From Rhabditoides inermis (lineage: Eukaryota; Nematoda; Chromadorea; Rhabditida; Rhabditidae), in NCBI GenBank assembly GCA_963966185.1, contig CAWZYM010000320.1, forward strand, positions 62,001 to 126,000: a DNA stretch of 64,000 bases, in the 5' to 3' direction. The first letter of the stretch is position 1. The number at the start of each line of letters is the position of its first letter. The notes beneath the pieces were generated by a model. It searched no databases. It saw nothing but the letters and a program-made list of their open reading frames with translations, and had not been told where the DNA came from. A program made the position numbers and the translations under genes. Of this stretch, positions 35,465 through 53,164 are shown in pieces.

Positions 35465-35999
35465 ATGTTTCAGTCGGGTAGCGGTGTTGTCATCAAGCAA
35501 AAATTCTTGACGTTCGTTCCGCGCCAGAAAAGACCCGTGTAGACTGGCGGGAAGGTGCGCAAGGAATACTTGTGTCAGATGTGCAACGGGGTGCGTTCGC
35601 CATTATCGAGTAGTATCGTTTAGCACTGGTTTTGCGGCGGACAACTACTATGTTTATTTGTTTGCAGCGGGAGGTGACGGAGCGACGGAAACATGCGTGG
35701 TCGCACGTCTCCAGGAAGCGCTTCGCCTGTAACCAGCCCATCTGTGGCTTGCCGGCGCTGCCCTGCCCATTCACCACCGTTCGTGAGTAGGGGGCGGAGT
35801 CTAGAGGGGAGGAGCCTGTGGGATAAGCCGTGTCTTGCTTGCAGAGCCGGGCGTGGTGCAGAAGCATCTGCAGGGTCGCCACCGCCTTAGCGCCTCAGAC
35901 GCGGCCGCCCAGCACATCCCCGACCACTACAACGTGCCGGCGCTGCGGGCCGAGTTCGAGACGGTCTACAAGCGCTGCTTTCCTCAAGACCACCTCTGA
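35465..35999 (+). pseudogene. Zinc-finger gene, tandem copy B, with premature stop
   Basis: The same three-exon layout as copy A: 35465-35590, 35668-about 35782 and about 35844-35999. An in-frame TAG at 35540-35542 falls after the conserved RQKRPV. A 9-nt difference follows in exon 1. Exons 2 and 3 stay open and keep the finger residues (YLCQMCNG, HAWSH, CNQPIC, LPCPF, QKHLQGRH). Intron 1 (77 bp) is identical to copy A, while exon 2 differs at roughly 19 of 115 positions. If the stop is real the full protein cannot be made, but a downstream start is possible. Confidence 0.75.
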
Positions 36000-36162
36000 G
36001 ATATTGGGTGTGTTCATCAGTTTGTGAGCAATTGATTATACGATATGGTTTGTAACTGTTATGTTTTATTATCTCTTATGGCAACTTCACTTTTTCTGTT
36101 TTTTTTGTTGTGACTTATTAGACTTAGCAGCTTCTCGCCAAATGTGTTGTATTGTGTTTTAA

Positions 36163-36729
36163 AGGTAGTGTACCCTCTGAATCAAATATAAAAAATATCA
36201 TGAATGTATTATCAATGTCTTTTAGAGGTATTTTTATGTCGTTTATGGTAGTTTGTGATAAAAAAATAATGAAATTAAAAATTATCAAACATTTATTTTA
36301 ATCCAACATGATACGCATATTTGCGCAACGTTGTGAGTTATGACTTTTAACATCATTCAACATATCTTACTGCGTTTAGCATATATCCCATCAGCTGTTT
36401 TCGCCAGTTTAGTAAAAGAAACACATAGTAGAAATGTTATATAAAATAAGAATGACATAAGAAACAATATAAACACATGCAAATTTTTTTGTCTTGAATG
36501 AAACAGTCGTTAGTGTGGTCAAATTGTGTAACTTCGTGCAGTTGTGCACACACCCCCGAGCTGATTGAAAGTTATTAGTTTCTACGATTTCTAACTCCAA
36601 TATTCAAATAATTTTTAAAACTAAATTGTTTCAGAATATATGTTTGCATCATCATAATATACTCATTGAGTCGTAAACAATGACATGTTGTATCTACACA
36701 TGCACCCAGATTCAGAGGGTACACTACCT
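36163..36729. mobile_element. TTAA-flanked MITE
   Basis: A 567 bp element with inverted ends AGGTAGTGTACCCTCTGAAT and its complement, flanked on both sides by TTAA. TTAA duplications are typical of piggyBac-type elements, though these termini do not start CCC. The interior is AT-rich and non-coding. It lies between the two genes of duplicate block B, so it inserted after or during the duplication. A truncated relative lies at 51436-51611. Confidence 0.85.
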
Positions 36730-36875
36730 TTAAGAGGATTTCCCCATGAAAACCGTTTTATGTCTGCTCGATTGTGTGTGTGTGTCCGATTAGTAAATGC
36801 TAAATAAATGTTTTATCTATATCTGCTCGAACTTGTGAGAGTTTTTCCCAGTGTTTTCGTGTTTTCGACGAGAAA

Positions 36876-36922
36876 AATGCCTAGCTCATGGTAACCGTTA
36901 TACAGATTACAAGATTACGGTA

Positions 36923-36978
<56 letters not shown>

Positions 36979-37226
36979 TTCTCTCTCTTACTCTTTCTTT
37001 TTCTCTCTTTCTCCCCTAGTCTTCCTTTTTCTTACTTTCTCTCCCTCTCCTTCTGTCTCTCTTCTCTCTCTCTCACTTCAGTCCACATACCTCTACTCAA
37101 GCCACTCTCTATCTCCATCTCTCTCTTCAGCTCTATCTTTCCAGGCACTGCTCGGTAAGGAGGGGGTCGGTGCTGTTTATGAGGCGGCTCGCAATACCAC
37201 CAATGCTCGGTCCGGTCGCCATCAAA
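36876..37226 (+). pseudogene. Kinase-like gene, tandem copy B, broken
   Basis: Equivalent to copy A exons 1 and 2. Exon 1 starts MPSSW and stops at once, because of a deletion and a TAA. The glycine-loop exon (37145-37226) reads LLGKEGVGAVYEAARNTTNA, then has a small insertion and shifts frame before VAIK. The intron is again CT-rich. The third exon is not found. Clearly non-functional. Confidence 0.75.
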
Positions 37227-37820
37227 GTGAGGGGCGGAGCGTTAGTGGGCGTGGGTTGGACCCTTTTATACAAATATCGATTGACACCGCCGGCCGCTGA
37301 CCGCTGGCCGCTCGCGGACCCCTTTATACTCGAACGCCGCCGCTCACCGCTGGCGGTCTCCAGCGGCGATAATGCTCGCGAGTATTTTCGCTGCTGCGGC
37401 GAGGGTAATGTGCTTGAATGTTTTCAAATATGATAATTTTGTTTTATAAGTTTTGTTGTACTATGGAACAATACACAACTCTGATTCAGAAGATACAAAT
37501 TTCAGTTCAATATGAGCTTCAAGTGCTGAGATTTAGACAGTAACATAAATTGTGTACTAGAGAGTACAGTGAACATGTATTTGTTAAAGAGACGATTTTT
37601 AATTGGTTTAGCATAATTGGGAACACGACCTGGTCCTGCATCGCACGGCCGCCTCGACGCCTCGCACAGCGCCGCAAGCATCCCGCAACAGCCTGCGAGA
37701 TATGAACTACAGTATCAAATGGCCCCCACACTAGTAAAAAAACGACTCACTATCTCTCCCATGGGGGAACAGACCACGAACGGGTGGTACGGTAACTAAG
37801 AGCACAGTCAAATTTGAAAG
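37227..37820. other. Intergenic, GC-rich then AT-rich
   Basis: A GC-rich stretch at 37280-37400 has four CCGCTGGC/GCCGCTCGC-type repeats. The rest is AT-rich. No gene supported. Confidence 0.4.
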
Positions 37821-37824
37821 AAAG

Positions 37825-37912
37825 TAAACCGAGCGGTAGCAGGACTCGAACCTGCGACAGAGCGCAGTCCGCAGATTGCTAGGTTAACAGCTAACCGACT
37901 GTGGCATGATCC
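37825..37912 (-). repeat. tRNA-like relic
   Basis: On the minus strand an A-box-like CAGTCGGTTAGCTG is followed by a clear B box, GGTTCGAGTCC, with a T-stem GCAGG/CCTGC. The 5' acceptor strand does not pair with the 3' end (TACCGCTC), so it is not a working tRNA. A SINE head or tRNA pseudogene. Confidence 0.45.
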
Positions 37913-38116
37913 TTTCATTGAGCGATGATCTACTGCGCGCTTGTGGTTTTTGTGAAGAAAAGTAGACATTAATGAGACACAGCATGAGAGACGATTTGAT
38001 TGTTTTCGAAAGCATACGTTCCAGCTGAAAATGAATGGTTTTCCTTCGCACAGTCCGTCTTTGATTGATCGCAAATCAACTAGATGTCTCAATACTAGCA
38101 AATTGCAGTCATCGCC

Positions 38117-38195
38117 TCTATGGCGCAACCGATAAGAGATTCGCCTAGCAATATGTTCGGCTGGTTCATGTCGCGGGTTCGAATCTACTCTACGT
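38117..38195 (+). repeat. tRNA-like relic
   Basis: TGGCGCAACCGATAAGAGATTC resembles the D-arm region of an Arg-type tRNA and GGGTTCGAATC is a B box. The T stem is mismatched and the acceptor does not close. Probably a decayed tRNA or SINE. Confidence 0.4.
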
Positions 38196-38334
38196 TAGGT
38201 GTTTTGCTGAAGCCTTGCTACCGTAGCAATGTGCCTGCGAACCATAACTTGTCAATCGGGTTTTTTGAGTACTTTACTGGTTTGCCCATCCACATCAGTA
38301 CATTGCGGCCTCGGCTCGCCACCGGCCTCCGCCG

Positions 38335-38432
38335 CCCGCCGCGAGTTCTTCGTGCAGCTGGCAGTGTTGCAGGCAGAACACGCCCGAAAGTACCCCGACT
38401 GGTACGCAGACTATAGACACAAGTGCCAGTGA
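38335..38432 (+). pseudogene. Last-exon fragment, weakly HMG-box-like
   Basis: An open stretch ends at a TGA at 38430-38432 and encodes REFFVQLAVLQAEHARKYPD followed by a short aromatic and basic tail. The pattern, a helix then His-x3-Tyr-Pro-x-Trp/Tyr and basic residues, recalls the C-terminal third of an HMG box of SOX/TCF type. The match is too short to be sure. No upstream exon was found, so it is a fragment or a pseudogene. Confidence 0.25.
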
Positions 38433-39888
38433 GACTCCCCCCACCCTCTATCGCTCTCATTGCACTTCCTCCAATCCTCTGCATGCCTCCTATCACACAG
38501 TCCAGTTGAAGTAGCATTTCATCACACCCGCCCCACAATTCCATACCGTTCATCTATTTATTCAACTTAATTCTTTGACTTCACTTATCTCTCACCCATA
38601 GAGATCTCGCGGCTTGATCTCATCGGCTTGATCTCATTTTTTGTAACGGATCCCATGGTTTATGTGTTCCGTTATTCCTACTATTGAAAAGTTGTTGTTT
38701 GTTGTTATCGCTTGATTGTCATTGTTGTAATTATTGTACAGAAAAAAATTGTCCAGTCCAAGACCCTCAAGTGCTCGTTTAGCGAGGATTGTGGGAAACA
38801 GCATACGTGACTCGAATATGGACGCGTATGTGTGTGAACGGTTCAGAGAATGTTCATGTCCATTTTCTCAGACTGTGTCGGTGGCTACACAAATTGGCGA
38901 CGAAGCACGAAGCTGGGGCATATGGATTTCTTACTGGTTTCGGACGTGTCTAATTCCCGTGAGATCCCCCTCTTCTTGCACACAACGTGTTTCTCGTGGA
39001 AGAGGCGCCACTTGGGTCTTGATTGAAAGGGGTTGGTGGCAGGGTAGTCGAGAGGAGAAGCGCTCTACCCACCTTCGTGTTGTGTGTATTTGTTGATCGG
39101 CGCAAGCACATTAATAGGTTCTTCCTTCGGCGGAGCGAGAAAGAAGGAAAGAGAGATAGGGAGAGAGAGAGAGGAGGGATATTTATGCATCGCACACGCA
39201 GCGCCCCGTAAACGATCCCAAAACGAAATTTGCGGGCGGGCGAATCGCCATTGCGAGAGCGGTCTCTGCTCGCAGAGCACTGCCTCTCTCGCTCCTCGCT
39301 ACTGCACCTCCCTCCCCCAGCGCTGTCTTCCCGCGAGTGAGCCGCGCTCTCGCCGTCTCCCTATTGATCTCTCCCCCACTACTCCTGCACTCGGATGTAT
39401 TGAGAGGGAGGGCCCACATGCAGATTCGGAAGGCTGGAAGAATGAAGAAGAAAGGGGAGATGAGTGAGCGGCTGTCTCGCCGTGTCGGCGCGCTCTCGTT
39501 TCCGCCCAGTCTCTCGCGTGTCTCTCGCGACTGGCCGCTCTCCTCTACTCTCGCCTCTCCGCATCCGGTCATTTCCGACGACCCACCAGCGAGAAACTTG
39601 TTTTTTTTGTGTTTTAGTGGCGCCCTTGTATTCTTCGGCTCGTTATGGCCGAGTGGCTCACGCCCCTATTCGCACGATGTTTATGACTTTATGACTCTTC
39701 TCGTTATGCTAATGAGGTGTTCAACGAGTTTGGCGAGACCACCCAAGACGTCTGGAAAGCCTCTTCCAGGCATCCGCGTCTCATGTTTCATATAGCGCTC
39801 AGCATTCCCGAATCGCTCCTCTCATATCTCTTGCCTATCATATCTCTCTCTCCTTTCGTCACACGCGAGGGTGAGTTGAAACGTAGCC

Positions 39889-39948
<60 letters not shown>

Positions 39949-40124
39949 AGGGAGAGAGAGAGAGGGAGAGAGGGAGGGAGAGAGAGGGAGAGAGAGAGAG
40001 TCGCTGGCTGGTGTGTGTAGCATTTTTGAGGAGTCCTCAGCCTAGCGCAGTCGAGGATTTTTGCGACTGACTGACTGGGTGAGTGAGTGAGTGAGTGAGT
40101 GAGTGAGAAGTAGTCTCTGCGCGA

Positions 40125-40168
<44 letters not shown>

Positions 40169-41446
40169 GTAACATAAAGTTGCTCCGGACTTTCTCATCT
40201 CTCTGGAAGTGGCAATGTTGATTTCCGCTACCCGCATCGATGATTGATTCGACGTGTCGCTCTCTCTTTTGTGGCTCGCCGACCCACGGAGGGCGGGATT
40301 ACCCCCGCCCTAGTAGGCGCTGCTCTTATCGCTAGAATCTCGACAAGGTGGGATTAGCCGTCTTGCTCTCCCGCCCCGCCTGCCAGCCTTCCCTCCCTCC
40401 ACCCTTCCTCCGACCATGCATCATCCGGGGTTACTGGTGTAACAGCCACCCTCTGCGCCCTCGCTGGTTCCCACACTATTTCCTCTTCGTCTCACCGATG
40501 ATTTGATATTTTTTGAGAGAGAACGCTCCGTTCACACCTACCACTGCGGCTAATTGACCGGGAAAGTAGTAGTTATTGAAGTATTGATATGATTATTAAA
40601 ATAAGTGATTTTTCTCTTGTTTTGTTACCGAGTATGTTGTCACTTACATGTCGAAGCGATTGAAGTATTGATTGATACGCTGATATAAGCTGATACGTGT
40701 CGATTTTGAGTGCGCGCGGTCCCCCGGAGGAAGCCCTAGGGGCTCGCTGCCAAAAAACGAGCGATGCGCGCGAGATTTGATTTGTCCGCAGGCGCGCGTA
40801 TGGCGTGTGTGTGTGTGTGTATGTGTGTGAAAGTAGTAACGAGAGAGGACTCGAAATCGCATTTCAACCGCTCGTTTCACTCCAAGGGCGAGAGAGGAGA
40901 GAGATAGAGGCTTTTGCCACTTCATTGTCTATAGAGCGCTGCCCCCATTCTCTTCTTTTATCCGAGAGTGAATGAGGAGGACTATTGAGCTTCCGCATTC
41001 ACACACCCGTCCAGTCAAATCGCACATCTCCCTCTCTCTTCTCTTTCTCCCCCTCCCTCTCTCTCCCCTCTCCCCACCCTCGCCGGCTGTAACTGCGATC
41101 AAAAATGAGCGTGACGTGTTTTGTGACACTAGTCGACTTTTTCTCCAAAGTTCATTGCGTTTTACTGTTTACATGAACATTAGTTACATATAGAATGGTA
41201 TGCATTCTTAATGCATACACATGTAACATGTTCTTCCTCGTGCTCCGTCCACTTCTCCTCCTCCTTCTCCTCCTCCTCCTCCTCACTGCTCCTTGCCCCG
41301 CTGTGGTTAGCGCGTTCATTGGCAGTCGTTCTTTTTCGCCGCATGAGATATTGGAAGATGGGGCGAGAGAGGTGTGATAAATCATCGAGTCTGCCAGTCG
41401 AGAGGCTCCCGGCCTGGGTAATGAAAGTGATTGAGAGAGAGAGAGA

Positions 41447-41494
<48 letters not shown>

Positions 41495-41622
41495 GAGAAA
41501 GAGAGAGAGAGAGAGTGATTGAGAGAGAGAGAGAAAGAGAGAGAGAGAAAGAGAGAGAGAGATGGAGGAAGCGAGAGGTGTTGTAGTTGGTTGCGTTCGC
41601 TTGCATCGATCTTGGAGGAAAA

Positions 41623-41654
<32 letters not shown>

Positions 41655-42112
41655 GCCACTGTGATTTGCAGTAGATTTCCCTAGGATATTGGCTTCGCTT
41701 GTCCCTCGCTTGTTTTTGGCCACACCACCTTCCTTGTATGTCCTCGCTCTCGCGTGTCATTCAAGGTTTTGTATCGGCGATGTAAAGATACGTTTCGGAT
41801 ACGTTTCACTGTCACTTGAATACGTTTCAGCAATGTGTGAGTGCTAGTGGGGTAGTATCACGCGCCGCGCACCCTCCAGCCAACGCGAGACACTCTACAC
41901 CAGGTGACACTTTTTTCTTCTTACATTTTTCACTCGTTCTGAATACGTTTCACTTTCTTTTCATCATTATTCCAGGAGATCAGATAATTTATAGAATCTC
42001 TAATCACGAGTCTAACTCAAACGTTTGAATTGACGTGTATCAATTATCAAGCTGTAGTCTCCCTTCTCGATACTCAATGTGCTATTCCATGCCGGGTTTC
42101 ACGTGTATTGCA
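38433..42112. other. Gene-poor region upstream of rapsyn
   Basis: About 3.7 kb without a supported gene. It contains several (GA)n/(CT)n tracts (39893-40000, 40128-40166, 41430-41560, 41620-41655) and a (GAGT)n run at 40078-40107. Near the right end, three exact TGAAACGTAT motifs on the minus strand lie at 41799, 41820 and 41943. A likely 5' untranslated exon, about 41830-41902, sits between ATACGTTTCAG and CCAG|GTGACA. Confidence 0.5.
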
Positions 42113-42165
42113 GGTCAATGTGCTGTGGAGTGGGCGGGAGTGAGCTGCGCCCCGTACACGCACAC
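42113..42165 (+). promoter_or_regulatory. 5' UTR and probable (trans-)splice acceptor of rapsyn
   Basis: GTATTGCAG ends at about 42113, 53 bases 5' of the rapsyn start codon. An earlier ATG at about 42118 is out of frame with MGQ and quickly ends. The MGQ start is chosen because it restores the myristoylation site known in the family. Confidence 0.5.
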
Positions 42166-49000
<6,835 letters not shown>

Positions 49001-49805
49001 CCTAGTCCCCTATAGAACGTGTGATGCACGATGAACAACGACGCCCGGTGCTTGCGCTGACGCTTTCGATTCCAAAAACTATGCACGATTGAATATATGG
49101 ATCAAAGTCAGGCCGCTAGAGAAGTTATATGCACCGAAAGAGAGTAATTATGTGTGTGGAGTGGTTCACTTGTTGTGTTGTTTCCGGCTCTTCCGCGGAT
49201 GAAAGTAATTGCTCGATTCATATCCCACCGCCCAAATTATTTCATTATAGACACTGCCCGACCCCCGTTTTCCCCCATTGACAAATGTATGAGATACTAC
49301 TTGCGTTTTTTTTGGATATTGTTCGATCTCAATAAAGACTTTTCAAAGTAACTTTTTTTGTACTCGCTCGAAGCAAAAATGTGCCTAACATTGCAGAACT
49401 ACTTATCAGAAAAGCTTTTTATCAGTGAGAAAAGCGCCTTGCGGATTCGTCGTGTGTCATTGTGTACACTGCGGTGTGGGTGTGAATCGCCCCAGATCAC
49501 AATCGATCAGCCGTAGTGAGCGAGCGCGCTCCGCCCATGTTTTTTGATGTTTTCACCGCGTTTGTGTGTGATATTATCGTTATTGTTTTGTCTTCGTTTC
49601 ATTTGTGGAATTTCGGCGTTCTCTTTCGATGAGTGTTTTGCGTGTTGCCCCCCCCCCTCTGCTCGTTTTTCGTCGCGGCTCGTCAAGCGCGCTCTCCCTC
49701 CGTAGAAAAAGCGTGGCGATCAGAGGGGGCGGAGCTTATTCAAGTGGGCGTGGCATGCGTTCGAAACTTTGTTTCAATAGTAATTACACAAAACATTCGG
49801 AAATG
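49001..49805. other. 3' flank of rapsyn
   Basis: No gene seen. AATAAA at 49331-49336 is the best poly(A) signal for rapsyn. The T-rich and CT-poor remainder is featureless apart from a GC-rich patch near 49640-49750. Confidence 0.5.
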
Positions 49806-49872
49806 TGAGAATTCGAACCCCGGTAGCCAGATTACCAGGCTAGCGTGATCGCTCTGCGCTATACACTGCCAC
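49806..49872 (-). repeat. tRNA-like relic
   Basis: On the minus strand GGCAGTGTATAGCGCAGAGC (A-box region) is followed by CCGGGGTTCGAATTC (B box). The layout looks like a tRNA, but the stems do not pair fully. Probably SINE-derived. Confidence 0.4.
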
Positions 49873-50010
49873 AAACACTGCCTACATTGCCGCGAGTTTT
49901 GCTACTGGTGATTAGCGAGTTATGAATCGCAAATATGCATTTTGGTTTTCGTGCTAAAAGTTTATGGGCGTGGCTTGAGAGTTGAAATGGTTCGAGCCCG
50001 TCACCTCACA

Positions 50011-51063
50011 TACAACCGGGCGACTCGCCGCCGGGTTCGCGCCGAGTCGCCTCCGAGTCGCCGCCGACAAAAGGGCGGGTACGCTCCGAGTCGCCTCCGA
50101 CAAAAAACTGGCGCGAAGTTCAAATCGCTAAAGTTGGTATTTCTCACTACGTTTTTCTAAGCGCAAATTTAAAACCGTCAAATGTATTTACGCTCGTAAA
50201 TAAGTTAAATTATGCACGCAAAAGATCTTGTGCGGCGGGTAACTACTATATACTTATTTGGAGAAACTGTCGGCGCTCCACGCCACGTCGTGCACCCTGA
50301 CATGTTGGGAGGCTGTTTGCCTGCCTGGGTACTACAAGGTCAGTGCGAGAGGTAACTGATGGTCATCTCCACCTTCGCCAACGTAAACATGATCGTCATT
50401 AACTCTCATCTACGTGGAAGCAGAAGTACGAAGAAAGAAGACCAGCATCATCGTGTCTGCGCATGCGCCAACCGAAGATGCCGAGGCGAGGAGGTGGAGA
50501 GCGACAAGTTATTTGCCAGTCAACCAGCTAGCCAAAAAGCCTCTTTTGCAAAGCGAACATGCTGCTAGAGAAGCATAGAGGGTCGCCACCTTTGCCGGCA
50601 AGTTCGCCAATGTCTGCCTTCGACTCAATGCGGAGCTGCGGCGGATTCTGAAGGAGAAAGAAGAGGAGCGTGTGCGTTGTGGGATGGGCTGGTACTTCGA
50701 CCACCAGTCGTGTCTGCTCCCGTCCTGCCACACGTCATCGCCCTTACTTTACACACCTGTATGACAAATCCACCAGCCATCACCAACCATCCAATCAAGT
50801 GCCTGAAGTGTTTATGTGTGTTACATTTCCATCATACGTCACGTATGCATGCCTTGAAAGTGGTGCATTTCTTATATAACATTACTAAAACACAAATAAA
50901 ACATCGTTTCATCACATTTGGCTTGAAACCACGCGAAATCGGAGGATAGTCGGCGGCAAATCGGAGGCGACTCGCCGGCTCCCAAAGACGGCCCCGCCCA
51001 CTTTGGGAGGGTGCCAAAGTGGGCGGGAACCGTGTTTTGTCGGAGGCGACTCGCCCGGTTGTA
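50011..51063. mobile_element. TA-flanked TIR element with possible captured gene pieces
   Basis: Inverted ends TACAACCGGGCGACTCGCC at 50011 and its complement at 51045-51063, with one mismatch. If TA is taken as the target duplication this fits the Tc1/mariner superfamily. GC-rich subterminal repeats (CGAGTCGCC, CGGAGGCGAC) occur on both sides. The 1.05 kb interior has two stretches that look exonic. One at about 50262-50340 (EKLSALHATSC, then a donor-like AAG|GTCAGT). One at 50579-50763 encodes VATFAGKFANVCLRLNAELR and a charged helix, ending in a stop. No transposase is seen. A pack-type element carrying host gene fragments is possible but unproven. Confidence 0.6.
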
Positions 51064-51137
51064 CGCTTGACAGAGGGAGTGCGCGGGTTCTGTTGCTTTG
51101 ACACGCCGTGTGGCGTTTGAGGCAATCTAAGCAAGAA

Positions 51138-51268
51138 GTGGCAGGAACACGGCAGGAACACGGTCTATGATGATCTGACTCTCGCGCGAGAAATAAGCTC
51201 CATCAATCAAAACTGTTGGCCCCGCCTTTTTTGGCAGGAACACCGTGTTCCTGCCGTGTTCTTGCCAA
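51138..51268. repeat. Hairpin of GGCAGGAACACGG repeats
   Basis: The left arm has two copies of GGCAGGAACACG. The right arm has the complement plus an inner palindrome (AACACCGTGTT). The spacer is about 75 bp. A small foldback with no coding content. Confidence 0.65.
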
Positions 51269-51435
51269 TGTCTTCCTGTGATGTCATTAGCGCTTTTTGC
51301 CTGGAGACACTCAGTCTCGCTTCTTCATTGCCGCAGATTCGCCATGCAACGAGGTGTCTTTTCCGCCGCCGGATGCCGGCTGTTTTCGCTCGAGTCTTCC
51401 TCGCTCGAATTTCGTGACTCTCACTTCCTCATTAA

Positions 51436-51611
51436 AGATAGTGTACCCTCTGAATCTGGGTGTATGCGTCGCTATAACATGTCATTGTTTACGATATAAT
51501 GTGTATAGTATGATAATTAAAATACATATTCTGAAACAATTGAGTTTTTAAAAAGTCATTTAAATATTGGAGTGAGAAATCGCAGGATCTAATAACTTTT
51601 AATCAGCTCCT
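51436..51611. mobile_element. Truncated copy of the TTAA MITE
   Basis: TTAA at 51432-51435 is followed by AGATAGTGTACCCTCTGAAT and about 170 bp that match the inverted right half of the 36163-36729 element with scattered differences. The other half is missing, replaced by the GC-rich region at 51612. Confidence 0.8.
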
Positions 51612-53101
51612 CAGGCAAAGTCGCCACCGCCCCGCGGGATTTCATGGTTTTTCGCGGCGCACTCGCGTAACCCGCGGGCCTCCCGAAAGTGCGCGGTACC
51701 GCGCGGGGATCGCGAAATGCAGATAATTTTTCGGGAACCCCGCGGGAAAGGTTTCTGTTTTCGGGAATCCCGCGGGGCTTTCGAGGAAGTCCCGATCAAT
51801 GCAACGGCGTCCTTTTCACATTTGAATTTTGCGAACGAGCGAAGTTCTGCGATTTCATTTATTTTATGTTTATATTGTTTATTTTGAATTTTTTTGTCAT
51901 TTTGTAGTTTTATTGTATGTGTCTGGTGATCCGAGCCCGCGGAGTGCTCCAGGCTGATCGCAGCACGCTGGTACGAGAAGATATAGAAGGTGAGTTCGAG
52001 TGTTGTTACGTATAACATTATTCTTATTAGGATGCTGTCACAATTTCCTGACCCACTGGAAACTGGCGGGGCACACCGCGCTCGCCTCGTCCGCCAAGAG
52101 CGCCTGAGGCAGACGGAGAGCCCGTCGTCCTCTCCAATGGAGTGTTTCGGAGAAAGGAGTGAGGAGAAACAGACACTGCTCGTCGATGACGTGGGCTCGT
52201 AGAGGACGGTCCAGTTCATTCATGTCAAGGTGTGTGTCGAAAAAACTTGTTTTTACGTACATCACTTTGTGTTGCAGAAAAGTACGCGATGTGTCGCGCA
52301 TGATGGTGCTCGACGTGGACTGTGAGCTCACACTGAGAGGTGTCGATACGCCTGCGCGAGACGTTGGCAACGGAGACGTGTTTGACGAGAAACGCGCACG
52401 CGATTTCCAAGCTGTGGAAGGAGGCGGAGTGCAATATCGACCACTCCGCAGATCGAGAGAAGGACACGAGGAGAAGGTGGGTGGATGGAGGGGTGATGTG
52501 AATCACGATCGATCAGTCTTGCCAGCGCGCAAGTCGGACGGCATTCTCCTTCAGGCCACACACCTGTCGAAGGGTTTCAATGTGAAGCAGTTACGCTTCA
52601 AGGAGCTCGTGCTGCATCGCATTCAGGTAGTGCTTTGTCCATATCGATCGATTGATATTGATTGATTGGCGTTCAGGTCCCCTTGAGTCGAGCAGCAGGA
52701 GGAGTGTCAATACAAGATCAAGCTCTACATCTTCGATCCAAGCTCAAGAACAAGGTTGGAGCCATCTCCATCTCCAAATATGTTACTTTGTGGTGTATTG
52801 ATGTATTACATGTTTGTCGCAAATGAAATATGTTTTCTATATTGTCATTGGTGTATTTGAATAACAAGAATACAGGAGAGAACAGCAGCAACGAAGCGCC
52901 TGATCAGTAGGCTGATAATGCTCTGCGCGGTTCCCGCGTGACTGTTTCGCGGTTTACGCGGGAATCCCGCGCGAACCGCGCAGTTCTCGGGTCTCCCGCG
53001 GGGCGATCTGGCGCCGCTCCGCGTTGTACCAGAGCGGACCGCGCACGCATCCCGCGGGAGCCGCCGATTCACCGCGCGGGGACCGCAGGCCTTGCCTTAG
53101 G
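51612..53101. mobile_element. GC-rich element with CCGCGGG subterminal repeats and gene fragments
   Basis: Clusters of TCCCGCGGG/CCCCGCGGG lie at both ends (51630-51780 and 52925-53085). Short imperfect inverted ends (CAGGCAAAG on the left, CCTTGCCTTAG on the right) suggest a DNA transposon. No target duplication was found. The interior (51922-52755) has exon-like pieces with good donors and acceptors: about 51922-51990 (CLVIRARGVLQADRSTLVRE), 52279-52479, 52517-52626 (KSDGILLQATHLSKGFNVKQ) and about 52690-52755 (EQQEECQYKIKLYIFDPSS). Frames do not all join, so it is either a captured or a decayed gene. No product is recognised. Confidence 0.4.
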
Positions 53102-53164
53102 ACGTTCAAGTGCACAACTTGCACGAAGTTTTTGTTTATTGTTTCTTCTGTCATTTTTAGTTTA

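Noticed and set aside
37825..38195. Functional tRNA genes at 37.8 and 38.1 kb
   Set aside because: A and B boxes are present but acceptor and T stems do not pair and no T-run terminator follows.
38734..39096. 120 aa plus-strand ORF upstream of rapsyn
   Set aside because: No recognisable domain, no splice context, mixed composition; ORF of this length is expected by chance in GC-rich DNA.
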